Counted from the stretch's first letter, positions 1 to 10,610 are shown. The stretch is DNA of 24,864 nt from Plakobranchus ocellatus (GCA_019648995.1 BLXT01005762.1:1948457-1973320); one strand, 5' to 3'. Program-made: numbers and translations. Notes: generated by a model from the sequence alone, not told the origin.

Positions 1-313
1 ATGTCGCTCTGATAAACATTTTGACATTTTACGAAATAATAAGCCCACACGAGTGTCATTAGATAGACTCAAACCAGCCTATTATGCCGACCCCTAGCTA
101 CCTCCCACGACCGTGCATCCTCACGCCCAGGCTCCACGGGTAGAGGACAATGCTGGGGGTGAAACAATCTCAGACACTCAGTTGAATACAAGATCGGGCA
201 GATCCATAAATAGACCAATTAGATACAGAATCATTCTTAGCGCTCGGTCGTTTTGAATCATTTTATGTACTATAATACGCAAGTTAGTATATGCAACATT
301 CTGGGGGGAGCCC
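1..313 (+). mobile_element. Ty3/gypsy retroelement fossil, 3' end of pol region
   Basis: Translation near 44-90 reads TRVSLDRLKPAYYADP, the typical tail that follows the integrase domain in Ty3/gypsy polyproteins (VSxDRLKPAY). Further on, a stretch like TRSGRSINRPIRY resembles the basic end of the same reading unit. A purine-rich run, ggggggag, at 303-310 sits just before a TGTAGCG sequence, as a polypurine tract sits before a 3' LTR. Only the extreme 3' part of the internal region lies in the window; the rest would be to the left. The copy is broken and looks old. The family assignment rests on the integrase-tail motif and the tract/LTR layout. Confidence 0.7.
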
Positions 314-648
314 TGTAGCGATATCACTCATAATGACCTTATCATGTTTCATATCCTCCTTACTGTAGTTCTCCTTTTATTATTTTCCATGTTTCGTAAT
401 TTAGTTTGTTTTGTTTTGATGCTGACCCAAAAAGAAAAAGTGAAAGTAGAAAGACTCGCTCTCGCTGGTTTGGGATTTTTGTCAATAAGGTTGAATAAAA
501 AGCTCTTACAACTTAACAAAGATTTCCAAGTTTTACTTATTGTAAGGACGCTTTAAAGTCACTTTACACTTGGAAAGTACTAAAGTCTATATTATTTTCC
601 CGACGACGCTATCGATCACATTATTGAGCAAACAGAATTCAACGCACA
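314..648 (+). repeat. Candidate 3' LTR of the Ty3/gypsy fossil
   Basis: The left border is suggested by TGTAGCG immediately after the purine tract. The right border is a guess: a CA-ending stretch near 640-648 would give an LTR of about 335 bp. The second LTR is outside the window, so neither the limits nor the age can be tested here. A 70-codon open stretch at 344-556 has no recognisable domain and is probably chance reading within the LTR. Confidence 0.4.
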
Positions 649-926
649 GTCTCTTTTTAATAGTGAAGATAGGGGCACGATGAGAAATAAAGCATGGAGG
701 ATGATTAATTGATTGATTATTGGTATACCCAGTCTACCATTAAGCGGTAATCTCAGGGTTTCCGTTCATTTATTTTCTGTCATAGGCCACTATCAGATGC
801 TGGGGCAAATTAAAACAAAGGTAAAAGTCCATTAAAAATCTAACAGAGTACATAGAGAAAAACTACAAAACGAAATTGTAGAAAGCTCAGATATTTCTTT
901 AGATACCGAGTTCCTTTATCACCTCA

Positions 927-1027
927 TGTATCAACGAGAAGCTGATCATGGGCGACCACCCGTTTTAGTCGCCTCTTACAACTCGCACAGAACGGTGGGT
1001 CAATTCTATCCCAAGACTCTACATGGG
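927..1027 (+). repeat. Dispersed 101-bp repeat, copy A
   Basis: This unit runs from tgtatcaacgag to ctacatggg and contains the core tagtcgcctcttacaact. It aligns along its whole length with a second unit 210 bp downstream. The core (agtcgcctcttacgac..., ending in ccacaggg) resembles a short repeat that I recall being scattered through mollusc and other invertebrate genomes, but I cannot name the family with certainty. Confidence 0.6.
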
Positions 1028-1136
1028 AAGAAAAAGGAGTAGATGACAGTAGACGGAGAAATAGACGAGACGGTAACGCAGGAAAGGAATTGGGGATAGA
1101 AGACAAAGCAAGGTGGAAAAAAAGTGATGTCACCAA

Positions 1137-1238
1137 TGTACCGACGAGAGGCAGTCCATGGGCGACAATACGCCTTGGTCGCCTCTTATGACCCGCGGCA
1201 ATATGGTGGAGCACATTCTTTCCCCGGGCCCCACAGGG
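1137..1238 (+). repeat. Dispersed 101-bp repeat, copy B
   Basis: This is the second unit of the diverged pair, starting tgtaccgacgag and ending ccccacaggg, with the shared core ggtcgcctcttatgac. Its right end (ttctttccccgggccccacaggg) is closer to the usual form of this repeat than copy A. About 110 bp of unrelated purine-rich sequence separates the two units. The minus-strand reading frame across both units is an artefact of the repeat and not a gene. Confidence 0.6.
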
Positions 1239-1240
1239 AG

Positions 1241-1427
1241 GCGAATCTTTCAAGTCTTTCGTGGAATTCAGCAAGGACAAACAGCTGGTTGTTAAAGCGA
1301 GGGTTTTCTGAGTCTGGCCAAGGAAATGGCACCCTTTCTCACAGCCTACCAGACGGATGCGTTAATGGTACCCCTCTTGACCGAGGATATGTTTAAGCTG
1401 ATCAAATCTTTGCTGAGAAGGTAGTAG
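1241..1427 (+). pseudogene. Fragment of a dispersed invertebrate protein family
   Basis: One frame reads SFKSFVEFSKDKQLVVKARVF, and another then reads LAKEMAPFLTAYQTDALM followed by VPLLTEDMFKLIKSLLRR. The pattern EMxPFLxxYQTDxPMxPFLxxDxxxLxxSLL is one I recognise from a multicopy family of uncharacterised proteins in molluscs, arthropods and sponges. The fragment starts directly after repeat copy B and is short and broken. Its function is unknown. It is probably derived from a mobile element, but no catalytic part is present. Confidence 0.5.
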
Positions 1428-1701
1428 TGATATATCCTCCCCATAATCAATTTTATCTATTACTATTGACCGTAGGGAATGTTAAAATCTGTTTAAGGCT
1501 ATTTGAGACACATTTTTTCACTGTTTCACTATATTTCTTTTCTTTAAATTGTCATTTTAATTTGTCATATCAATGTTCTTATTGTACCTTGCCACAAGAA
1601 AGATTTGTTTTGTATTGCAGTGCGTCTGATTTTTGTTTTGTTTTGTCTTTTACTCCTATTGACTGACACATTTTTTTAAAATCTTTTTTGCTTTTCTCCA
1701 G

Positions 1702-2938
1702 GGAAAATAACAGGTGCTGGAGTAGAGCAGGTTATGAAGCACATTCAAAGGTTCCCAAAAGTAGAGAGCCACTATTGCATTATGGTTAGAACAAAGAAAG
1801 AGTACATGTATGTATCTCCAAGTGTGTGCGTCAATATGTATGATATATCTGGAGTTTTATTCTGGCACTGAGAAATTTCAACCATTTAAAAGAGAATTTT
1901 ATCACCTCATCTTCATGGCTCGCTTTAATCTAGATATATTCACTTTCCGAAATCAAACAGATGTGCCCTTTTCGAGAATGACCAGACCGCTTAAAAGGAA
2001 AACCGGTTTGACGATGAACTTGGCATCAAGTTTGAGTCTCACACTGGAAAGAAGAACTCCTCGAGAGAAGAGGGGAAAAAAAGAAAAAGGTGGTTTTTCC
2101 TGATTGGCTGCTAATGTTTGATCTTCAAGACGTGATTTGCTGTGCTAGAACAGAAATCAGTTCATTTTTCTACAAACGGAATTTGAATGTCTATAATTTT
2201 ATAGCTTTTGAGCAAAAGAGAAAGCAAGGGTTTTGTGCCTGCCACCTGGAGTGAGCAGGTCGGAGGCAGAGCTGTCATTGACTTTTCTTCTGCTCTTGTG
2301 AAGAGTTCGAATAAACTTTTGGAAACTAATTCAAGCAACAAGACAATCACCACGTGGATTGACAGCTGCATTCCCCAGAATCGCAACAGTGTAATGTCCT
2401 TCGCTATTTTGAATTTTTCAAAGCATCACCCAAACATAATAAACATCCTTCAGTATGAAATAAAGTATCCCTAACTACTCGTGCATTCAGGACGAAGATA
2501 AAATGCACTCAAACATTGAGAAGGCCTTGAAGGTGCAAAAAGTTTTCTCACCAGTTGGTCTTATCAGAATTTTCCTGAAGGTCAGACACCAGGAGACAAT
2601 TAAGGTCATACAGATGAAAACGGCAGACTTAAAATAAAGAATAACAAGTTTGTGCTAAATTATATAGGTACTCCAAATACCTTTCCCAAGAGATTCTCGA
2701 CTTGGATTCTCTCCATACAGAGACATTCAAAGAATCCTATCGCTCCCTCAATGAAAAATCCAGTCCGCAGAAGGAGAGTAGCAAAGTAACAGGAAGCCAG
2801 ATGCAATTCCCAGTACCAAAAGTAGACAAGGGACAACTGAAACTAGATCAACTCAAGCTGAAAGACCTGAAAGACATGCTTAAGTTCATGAGTGCTGTGA
2901 ACAGAAAATATGATGAGGCCTTGAGTGTGAAAAACTAA
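1702..2938 (+). pseudogene. Degenerate DDE transposase-like relic (unnamed dispersed family)
   Basis: It begins after a good splice acceptor (tttttgcttttctccag, AG at 1700-1701). Ordered blocks on the plus strand match a multicopy family of uncharacterised invertebrate proteins. They are FPKVESHY (about 1750-1775), YLEFYSGTE with FNLDIF (about 1835-1945), ATWSEQVGGRA (about 2240-2270), DSCIPQNRN (about 2360-2385), a DKMHSNIEKA block (about 2498-2530), and a C-terminal DLKDMLKFMSAVNRKYDEAL block ending at 2938. The D(N/S)CxGQNxN motif is reminiscent of a catalytic block in DDE-type transposases. The blocks lie in different frames, so the copy is broken. The retained acceptor suggests DNA-level copying and not retroposition. 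The last 78 codons (from about 2702) stay open and could alternatively be read as a host terminal exon. Confidence 0.55.
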
Positions 2939-3870
2939 ATGTCAATTAAACTTTTACCTCAGGTTTTATCTTCAAACTATCCTTAGAAAACGTGTGCTTT
3001 TAGGCAAAATATTGTACTGTTAAAAAAAATGTGGAGGTAAGGTTTTTTCAAAAAATATTTCGTTGGGGCTATCAATCTGTAAAGAAAGTGAAAGTATGGA
3101 ATAATTCTGAAGAAGCAATCAATCAATGATTTTTATATCTTCCTTTCGTTATTATTTTGGGGTTGGAAGCATTTAACATCTTTTGATAGATCTTGCGCTT
3201 ACCCAAGCAGGGACAAAATACTATTTTGATTGTTATTCATTAACCTTAAAGTATTTTGGTGTGTGCTAATGTTTTGATTCTTTTGAATAATAATATATGC
3301 AAAATCGATTAAATATTATCATAAAAGTTAATGTTGAATTTGTTGTTTGATTTCTTTAACAACTTCCATGATTATATGAGATGAGGTATGTGTTAATTGC
3401 CATGCCATTTTTTTTTATTAAAAAATGTGAATAAAATCTTGAAGTAAATTTATTGTGCGTTGTTAAAAAGAAATTGTGTGTGTTTATCATTAATGTGTGT
3501 ACAGATCTAAAACTTTTTTTTTAGTACAATAGCTTGCATAACAAAAGAATAATAATTGCTTTTTTAAATTTAATCATTCAAAGGTACGCATCATATGGGC
3601 ACAATGGTATACTGTGCCAAAAGTAGTTGCTGGCAATTTTATTTCAGCTCCTTTTACTGTGCTGAAAAATATACATGTATATTACTGTTCTTATGACCAA
3701 TTTTTTTACGTTCAATACACAGTGTAAAATAATGACTCCAGGCGCAACAGAGTGAAGGTGAGGGAAAACAGATTTTGATAAGAGCATTTATATGAAACTA
3801 GTTGCTGTATAACCCGTTCTACAAACGGGTGAGTAGAAACGTAACATTTTCAGAGGAAAGGCAAAGAAAG

Positions 3871-3872
<2 letters not shown>
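2939..3872. other. AT-rich stretch without recognisable gene
   Basis: I see no coding pattern on either strand. The stretch is rich in A/T runs and short TAAT/ATTA words, with several AATAAA-like hexamers. Nothing here extends the relic that ends at 2938. Confidence 0.6.

Positions 3873-3910
<38 letters not shown>
3873..3910. repeat. (AG)n microsatellite, 38 bp
   Basis: This is an uninterrupted run of AG dinucleotides. The reading frames across it (RERERE on plus, SLSLSL on minus) are products of the repeat and do not represent a gene. Confidence 0.97.
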
Positions 3911-3913
<3 letters not shown>

Positions 3914-4287
3914 GTATAGTAAATATAAATAATTCAAATGTTGACATGAGATGCCGCTTAAAACATCTGGATTTAAGTGAACCCTATATTCTAGATTTGA
4001 ATAACATGCGCGCCAAATGAAATAAAATGAAGTGCAAATATATTTCATTATCTATTAATATATATACAGAATGAAAGCAAAGCTATCATTAGGCCTTGAG
4101 TCTAGATCTTTAATCAGATCAGACCTATCTAGATCTAATGATGTCTTGATTTATATATATCACTGCCAGAATCTAAGCCTTCGCTTCCAAAACAGCCTAG
4201 AATGAAAGCCATTGATTTGTGTATTCTATGGCCTCAATGTAAACAATAATAAACCCGGAAATGTATGCATTTCAAATGTTAGCAAAA
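3911..4287. other. Non-coding stretch with TCTAGATC-rich segment
   Basis: No gene is seen. Positions about 4100-4138 are dense in TCTAGATC/AGATC words (gtctagatcttt, cagatcagacc, ctagatctaatg), a theme repeated elsewhere in the window. Confidence 0.6.
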
Positions 4288-4400
4288 TGGCTGGTCGTGA
4301 AAGTGAAGAGTTATACTTTGAAGAAACAATAAAAAAACAAAAAAGTAGGAGTAGAACAGTGCATTCTTCCGCCACAGCTAATCTTTCAAACACAATTTGA
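4288..4400 (+). CDS. Possible short ORF or first exon, unidentified
   Basis: A 37-codon reading frame starts at an ATG in a good animal context (gcaaaATGG) and reads MAGRESEELYFEETIKKQK, then a Lys/Arg/Ser-rich tail, ending TGA at 4398-4400. It is charged and looks more like a real N-terminus than most short frames here. A weak donor-like GTAGGA lies within the KKQK/S region, so it could be a first exon. I found no downstream exon and do not recognise the protein. Confidence 0.2.
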
Positions 4401-7400
4401 AGCCATTCTGTTCTGTGGTTTAGGAGTCTTACGTGACATCAAATTCAAAGTACACAAAGATATAGTATTGATAAGTCACAACCAGAATTTGTAATACTGA
4501 TCTTTAGCTCACAATCTTTTGCTCAGACGAAGTTTGAGTAATTTTAAGTTAAAGTCAGTTATAACTTAATCTCCACAAATTGCACGCGTAAGGCTTAACT
4601 TAAAGTAAACGTAACTTCTTTGAAAGACCTTTGCATTGCAAAGCTTATTCAAATAAAAGCTCAGAGCATTACACTTATTTACGGTATGCAGAGCTGCCTT
4701 ATAATAGGTCCATACATTAGTATTCAACAAACATCTTTCACTAGTGTGGAAATTATAAAATTAATATCATAGACAGTAAGCATTTTAAAAATCACTATTC
4801 CTTACTTATAAACATGGCTACTGGAGATAGAACCCTATTAGTTCTGAACCTTAAAGGTCAGTTTGGTGCAATAAGGTTATATCTCCCATGGAAGCCAGGC
4901 TAAAAATGTAGGAATGATGACCACAGACACAAAATGACCTTGTGGTCACTCCTAAAGGTTTTAATTAAGAGTAAATAACAATCTCTAAAATCTTTTTTTT
5001 TAATAGAAGCAACATTAGTACCGAAACATTCAACGTCGATTTTCCCTGACAGCCTTGAGTGAAGATAAAACTTTTTAGTTCTGACATCTAACCTATTGGA
5101 GATATACCATACATGGATTACCATAATAACAGGTGACTTATAATTAAAAAAATAAGGACTTAAATAAAACCTTTTTTCCTAGAGCAATGCATTTTGAGTG
5201 TTTCCCGCCGACTTTATTAATGTTTTTCGCTGGCATTGTTTATCCCTACAAAAATCATTACATTATATTCACACAAAAACAATATAACTTGGTTGAGTGA
5301 ATGTTAAGTTCTTCTATTGAATATAATTTGGTGGATTTATCTTAAGATATAAAAAAATGCCAAAAAATAACATTTTTTTTTTAACCTATTTCACAAGATG
5401 GCCGTTGTTAATGTTGGTCATGTGACCTGTCACGGACAAATTTATGTTCAATTCATCGCCCATCCACTTACTAAAAAAAAGTTAAAGTTTCAAGCAAACC
5501 AACCCATAAATAATTTTTTAAGTTTTTTTTTTTATTTTTATTTTTTAGATAAACTTACTTCTTGAAGTAAAAAAAAAGGCCTTGGTGCTCAAGGGAAGTT
5601 TGTGTCATAGTCATAGGCCTCATTGCTATATTGCACAGACATCTAATTTTTTACTTCAATTTTATTAATAGCCTATGGGGCTGACAGGGAATCACTTAGG
5701 ATAACGAAATTTATTTATTGGCCAGAAAGTCTTTTTATCTCTGACACCGTGGGCTATGCCTCTCAGCGCTAAAAGAAGACGACCCATCTCTTTTTTACTG
5801 CAACTTTTGTGGCAGAGGCTGAACTTCTCGTTATATAATATTATTATATGTTTACTTGATAGTCTGATCTATCATATTATGCTGCACTTAGCGAACTATT
5901 GAAATGATTGTACAATAAAATATATTATAGTTGTTTCAGTTTTACATAGGTAGAACAACGTAGAAAGAAAAGAGCAAAATGGATGTTGCATAGCAATGCA
6001 TTTTTTTATGGTAACTTTTGTTATAAAGTGGCACGACCACTTTGCCAAAGGCAGTGTTAAAATCAATGCGACGAAAACAGGAGAGTCAAGATGGTGGTGT
6101 GTCATCTGCAAAAAGAGGACAGTTGGTCACATGGTGCTCATTTTCTCACGTGTATGGTAAATGTACGATTCATCTATTAATAATGGTGATGATAATGATG
6201 GTAACGTCAGAACGAAGACAACGACGATAAATTATATAGTGATACAGTTAATTTTACATGAAACATTAGAGTGCTAATTTTTTTTAATTCGCAGTGTGTC
6301 GGTTTTTTATACTTAGAACGTCTGGTTTTGACGTAGAATGATAGATCTAGTTCAATCTAGGATACAAAAAAAAAAATACTCAATTCAATCAATTACCAAA
6401 ACCTAAAATCATTATTTACGACCATGAGGGTGTTAATCAGCATATTGAATTTATAAACCAATAATATTAGTGGTATTTCTCATTACACTGCATTTTAAAC
6501 GACGAAACAAGCGACACATCGAGGCACCTTATTTTGGATGCTACTGTGAAAAGGGTGCACGCAGATAACCTAGAAAAGATAGGATCAAAGAGAAGCTATA
6601 CTTACACTAGCTTCTGCCAAATCTTTACGTCAATGAATATATTTGTGGCTGACTAGGCCATGCAGAATATAAAATTTCCTCTACCATGGAAGTGCATAAA
6701 CAGGACAGTCATTGTGTGGATGAGAGAGGTATATATATTTGAATACTTGATTCACAAGAAAGGTGCACAGCTAGCTGCTCAGAATCAATATACAAATGAT
6801 TCTGAAATAGAAACAAAACAGGAAAGGCTTATGCATGTATATGCTTTCTAAGAATGTATAAAAAGTCATCACGTTACCCACGCATGAAACGTTTTAAGAC
6901 AGCCTTCCTTATACGTTGTTTCTCAGTTTCTTTTTTTTTTTTTACAAAATATTTGCATAAGTAGGCAAAGGCATGAAGAACCATGCTGAGGATGGCATGA
7001 AGCAACATCTGGTAGGAGAGATAAGGACGTAACCTCAGCATTATACGGGTATCTCCTTCATCTAACACTGGGTAGTAAAAATTTAGGTCGCAACTGAGGC
7101 AGCCAAAATAAAAAAGTGGATTTAGTTTTCAATCTGACATCTTTTGTCAATGGCACTAGATTTAGGCACTCTCAGAAAACAGGCATGATACGCGGTTTTA
7201 CCTACTTTTTCTGTGGGGGCCGTCATTCAACACGGGACATCAGTCAATGTGTCTACAGTATACTGTTAGCTGTTAGTCGAACTGATGACTACTTCGATAT
7301 TAGAAGTTCGATAATACTACGGAAATATTTAAAAATAATTGTAGATTGTAACGTAACGTCACTATAATCGTATTGTTTTTCGCACCACTCTAGGTCATCG

Positions 7401-7917
7401 ATAAAAATGGCGACTTCCATTGATAACATCATGTTCTATTGTGGTGAAGTAGTCAGTTGAAATTATACTGCTAGAAGGTTCGTGTTGCATCATTTGCAAA
7501 AAAATTAGTTAGAATGTGCCTGTGGTTAGGACATGTAGTTTGTATTGCCTATTTTTCGGATTGCTAAAGCTAGATTGTACATGTACTTGAAATCGTAGTT
7601 CAAACATCAGCCGACAACGCAATGGTCTGACAAAACACAGTGCAAAATGGAGAAAGTTCTGAAGCTGAACCCAATAAAAGTGGCTAAGCATTATATTATG
7701 AGTACCCTTTATTCTTTATTTTATCATAAATTATACTTTATTATAAGACTAAATGGTGGATGAACTTCCATTCAAGAAAAAATAAATTTCTCAGCATTTG
7801 AACTCTTACTAAATTTAAGGCTTTTATCACCATCTTTTTAAAACAGATCAAGATCTAGCTAATCAGCAGGATTGACGATTGTTGAGTACGATGTTAAGCT
7901 GTCATTTTTTTTTCTTA
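4401..7917. other. 3.5-kb AT-rich stretch without recognisable gene
   Basis: Six-frame reading shows only short frames with no family resemblance. There are long A and T runs at 5360-5575. A perfect 8-bp inverted repeat (TGACCACA at 4918-4925 and TGTGGTCA at 4941-4948) could form a small hairpin. A 35-codon frame from 6048 (MRRKQESQDGG) ends near a donor-like TATG|GTAAAT at about 6147 but matches nothing I know. Another strong-context start, aaaaATGGCGACTTCC at 7407, gives only 16 codons. CRE-like TAACGTCA occurs near 7354. None of these is enough to call a gene. Confidence 0.5.
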
Positions 7918-8073
7918 AATAGGCAGGAAATATTGCTTTTATGGTGCACATCTAGATATGCCAGCAATCCTGAGAAAATAACAATGAATAAGTTTCCTAA
8001 AGAAAATGAACATACAATGCAGTGGTTGGGAAGCATTTCAAACAAACTTTCTGAAGGACAAATAACAGACCAT
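7918..8073 (+). pseudogene. THAP-like zinc-finger domain exon fragment
   Basis: A polypyrimidine tract and acceptor (ttttttttcttaaatag, ending at about 7920) precede a frame reading LLWCTSRYASNPEKIT, then MNKFPKENEHTMQWLGSIS. The spacing C...R...NP...I..xKFPK......W...I is that of the N-terminal THAP domain (consensus C-xSR-Y---FHxFPxD--L-xxWxxxI), a DNA-binding fold found in P-element transposases and in host THAP proteins. Only the middle of the domain is visible: the first Cys pair and the later Cys/His ligands are not found in frame. The frame runs on into a (AG)n tract and is not a gene beyond about 8073. It abuts a MADF exon on the opposite strand. Confidence 0.4.
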
Positions 8074-8136
8074 ATTGCATTTTTTTTCGTCTATAGTAGT
8101 CTCTCAAGTATGTCCATTTCTCTCGGGTTGTGTCAG
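8072..8136 (-). pseudogene. MADF-domain exon fragment (copy 1)
   Basis: On the minus strand an acceptor (ttttttttccctgttatcag) is followed by an exon reading DTTREKWTYLRDYYRRKK. KWxxLRDxYRR is the core of the MADF domain, a Myb/SANT-related DNA-binding fold. Exon start and phase agree with the plus-strand copy at 11,969, and the two also share the intron end. After RRKK the frame continues into sequence with no MADF resemblance, so the exon is truncated. MADF proteins occur as host transcription factors and as the second ORF of PIF/Harbinger transposons; the nearby transposase fragments favour the latter. Confidence 0.6.
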
Positions 8137-8187
8137 CTGATAACAGGGAAAAAAAACCAATATTATATTGTAGCACAGAGGGTGAAA

Positions 8188-8193
<6 letters not shown>

Positions 8194-8255
<62 letters not shown>
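8194..8255. repeat. (AG)n microsatellite, about 62 bp
   Basis: This is the longest AG run in the window, directly upstream (in minus-strand terms) of the MADF exon, within what would be its intron. The other MADF copy has a shorter CT/GA-rich tract at the same relative place. Confidence 0.97.
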
Positions 8256-8258
<3 letters not shown>

Positions 8259-8601
8259 GATATTTATGGAAACTAGCCAAACCCATTTCTGGCTTTCATT
8301 TTTCTATTTAGAGATGTTGTTCCGTATGCTAAATGAGATTCAAACAGGGTTATAAAATGTCGCTCTGTAAATGCATAAAAAACAATCAGGATAAAAATAA
8401 AATACAATCCAGAGAGCATGCAAATTAATAAATACCAGGATGATGCAAGAATTTAATACATTTCCAAAGCAATGACTTATTATCGCAGTCTTAAACAATA
8501 TTTTAGCCCCACTACTTTGTGACAGGGTCAACATTCAACTTTCGATTAGCATGTGGATTAAAAGAGAGCTATAAAAGTATAAGTGAATCACTGTAGTTTA
8601 A

Positions 8602-8785
8602 CCTATTTCTTTTATACCACTATCGCTGCAGCTTTCATAACTGCCTATGTCAACAATCAGCAATCTGCCGTAGGCAACTGCCTCTACTAGAAACACGATA
8701 GAAAAGAAACCTTTGTAGTTGTAAAAAAAAGTTAGCCAGACTTTAATGGTTTCGTCAATGGAATATGTTTACCATCAAGGCACCT
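8602..8785 (-). pseudogene. PIF/Harbinger transposase fragment, catalytic region
   Basis: After an acceptor-like ttactattag the minus strand reads CLDGKHIPLTKPLKSG. A one-base frame change then leads into YNYKGFFSIVFLVEA and LLIVDIGSYESCSDSG. These are hallmark blocks of PIF/Harbinger transposases: DGKH(I/V) holds the first catalytic Asp, and (Y)VDIGxxGSxSDxGIF holds the second. The third acidic block and the C-terminus are not recognisable further along the strand. At least one frameshift and one stop break it. It follows in order, on the same strand, from the N-terminal-side fragment at 11,560-11,803 and may be part of the same original gene. Confidence 0.75.
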
Positions 8786-8984
8786 AATAGTAATACATTT
8801 TATACTAACTTATAGAGCGTCATATTTTATTAGATGATAGAACGCCAATGTCGGCTTTACTGAGATTGCATCTGATGATGCACAAACTTCACTAGGAAAA
8901 CTATAGATATGTTTAATGATCTGTTTGAGGTTTATTACTCTAGTGAAGTTGTTGACAAAGAGAAAAATTTTTAAAGAGATTGTG

Positions 8985-10610
8985 GGAAAAATGAAATGCC
9001 TTATAGTTATTGTCTGACCGCGCAGCTATGATGAAATTGTTTGATAAAAAGGTTCCAGAATTAAAAAATAATTTATCCGGAGACGATACCTTAACTAACT
9101 CGTTTCTCGTTTTGTAATGCCCACTTTTTGCTCGGTTTATCTAAGGCCACAGAAGATGCAGTTAAAGAAATAGAAATAGCTGCTGTTAGTGAAAGAGATA
9201 CATTGTACAAGTTTCGGCAGAGATGCAAACATTGTCTTTTCTAACTTTTCTAATTCTTCAGAAAGTGCTGTATGCCGTTTGGTATGGCTGACAGCCAAAG
9301 TTCTAGATCTAAGAACAGGTGAAAAGAGTGGTTGCCGAGAGGAGTGGCTCGCATATTGTTCATCAGAAGCAATCATTTCAATAATCTTTGTGAAAATGCA
9401 TCAGCAGTTGTTTAGCATCACGAAGATGTCTTATCCTTTTTACTCGACCATTGTTCTCATTCAAACCTCAAACTCAAAAGTATAATTGCAGATTTGCAGG
9501 ATACTCGTATTTTAAATATTGTTGCAGCAATGTCTTTGTTTCATGCCTTATTTAGTGCTCCTTATTGGAGCTTGATGAATAGTGTCCTATGAACAGTTTC
9601 CTAAATATGTCTTAAAGATGAAGACTGTTATGTTCTTGTTATGACTTTAAGTCTAGAACACTTAATAAATTATTTTAGAGACGGTACTCGAATTACTGAC
9701 ATGAAGCATAGAAGATCATTTGAACAACTCTGTGTCAGATTTATTACGTAAGATTACGTCACAATGGTGCCAACTTGCTATTTCACATAATAGGCCAAAT
9801 TACATTATATAATCAATATTACTAACAAAGACTTCTCTTGAAATTCGGTGTGACCCTTTGTTTGAACTAACAGCTGCCAAACTGTTTTTGAAAATTTGTC
9901 GTCTGATGCTACAATCGTTCTTGATTTTATCAATTCCCTTCCTGTTGCTGCTAAAGATAGTGTTGTATCCAGTTTTAAACTTATCTCACAGCATTGTTGT
10001 ACTGTTCTGATAAAACAGTTATTGACTTTTTAGATGGTGGTCCTTTTGCAGGGGTTCAAAGTGATGAGGTTCAATCTGTTTTAAATACCAGTCCCCTAAC
10101 TAATCTGATTGGAGAAAGAATGTTTGGCGACTTAGACTTCGACATGAGTGAAAGTAAGAAGACATGCCTCTATGCATTTGCGCACTACGATTAACATGTT
10201 GAGACACTACAAAACTTCTAAGTGGATAGCATTAGCAAAACAAAATTGGACTAAAGCAAGAAAACTGTTGTCTTCTGCCAGAAACCACCTTGAAAACTAT
10301 CATAAAAGTTATACAGGATAACAGAAAATAACAGTAAAAAAAAGACAAGGAAACAAAATGGTGACAAAAAGGTTGAATTACATGTATTTAACACTATTCT
10401 TAGTCATGGTGATGTTTGCACAACTAAGTCTGATGTTGATAAACTTTATAAATAGAGGTCCCAAAGATAGACCTCTATTGAGAATTTGAAGGCTCAGTTG
10501 AGATACCAAAAATGTGTTTTGAATGAAAAAGATGTGAAAATTTCTGGTAGGAAAAACAGTTATATTCTAGACTTTAAGAGCAGCTGGGATTCAGGCACTC
10601 ACCATAATAA
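8985..10610 (+). pseudogene. Relic of a dispersed invertebrate protein family
   Basis: Ordered plus-strand blocks in several frames match a multicopy family of uncharacterised proteins common in cnidarians and molluscs. They are CNAHFLLGLS with EDAVKEIE (about 9115-9180), LRTGEKSGCREEWLAYCS (about 9305-9365), FHALFSAPYW (about 9540-9570), FLDGGPFAGVQSDEVQ (about 10,030-10,075), then LTNLIGERMFGDLDFDMS (about 10,098-10,150) and MLRHYKTSKWIALAKQNW (about 10,195-10,250). The TNxxGERxFGxLD block and the later TSKWL pattern are the most diagnostic. The copy is clearly broken and old. It lies between two pieces of a minus-strand Harbinger transposase, as if inserted there. The family's enzymatic activity is not known to me. 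Confidence 0.5.

Noticed and set aside
344-556. 70-codon hydrophobic frame in the left repeat
   Set aside because: It has no domain, lies within the candidate LTR, and its Leu/Phe-rich start is typical of T-rich DNA.
924-1280. 118-codon minus-strand frame
   Set aside because: It spans both 101-bp repeat copies and repeats the same peptide pattern (LKRVVAHD, RPRRIVAHG). It is translation of the repeat and not a gene.
4918-4948. TGACCACA...TGTGGTCA hairpin as a structural RNA or terminator
   Set aside because: It is a single 8-bp stem with a 15-base loop in AT-rich DNA. It is weak, and no RNA family fits.
7879-8259. 126-codon plus-strand frame taken as one protein
   Set aside because: Only the middle resembles a THAP domain. 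The end is (RE)n from the AG microsatellite, and the region between is the antisense of a MADF exon.
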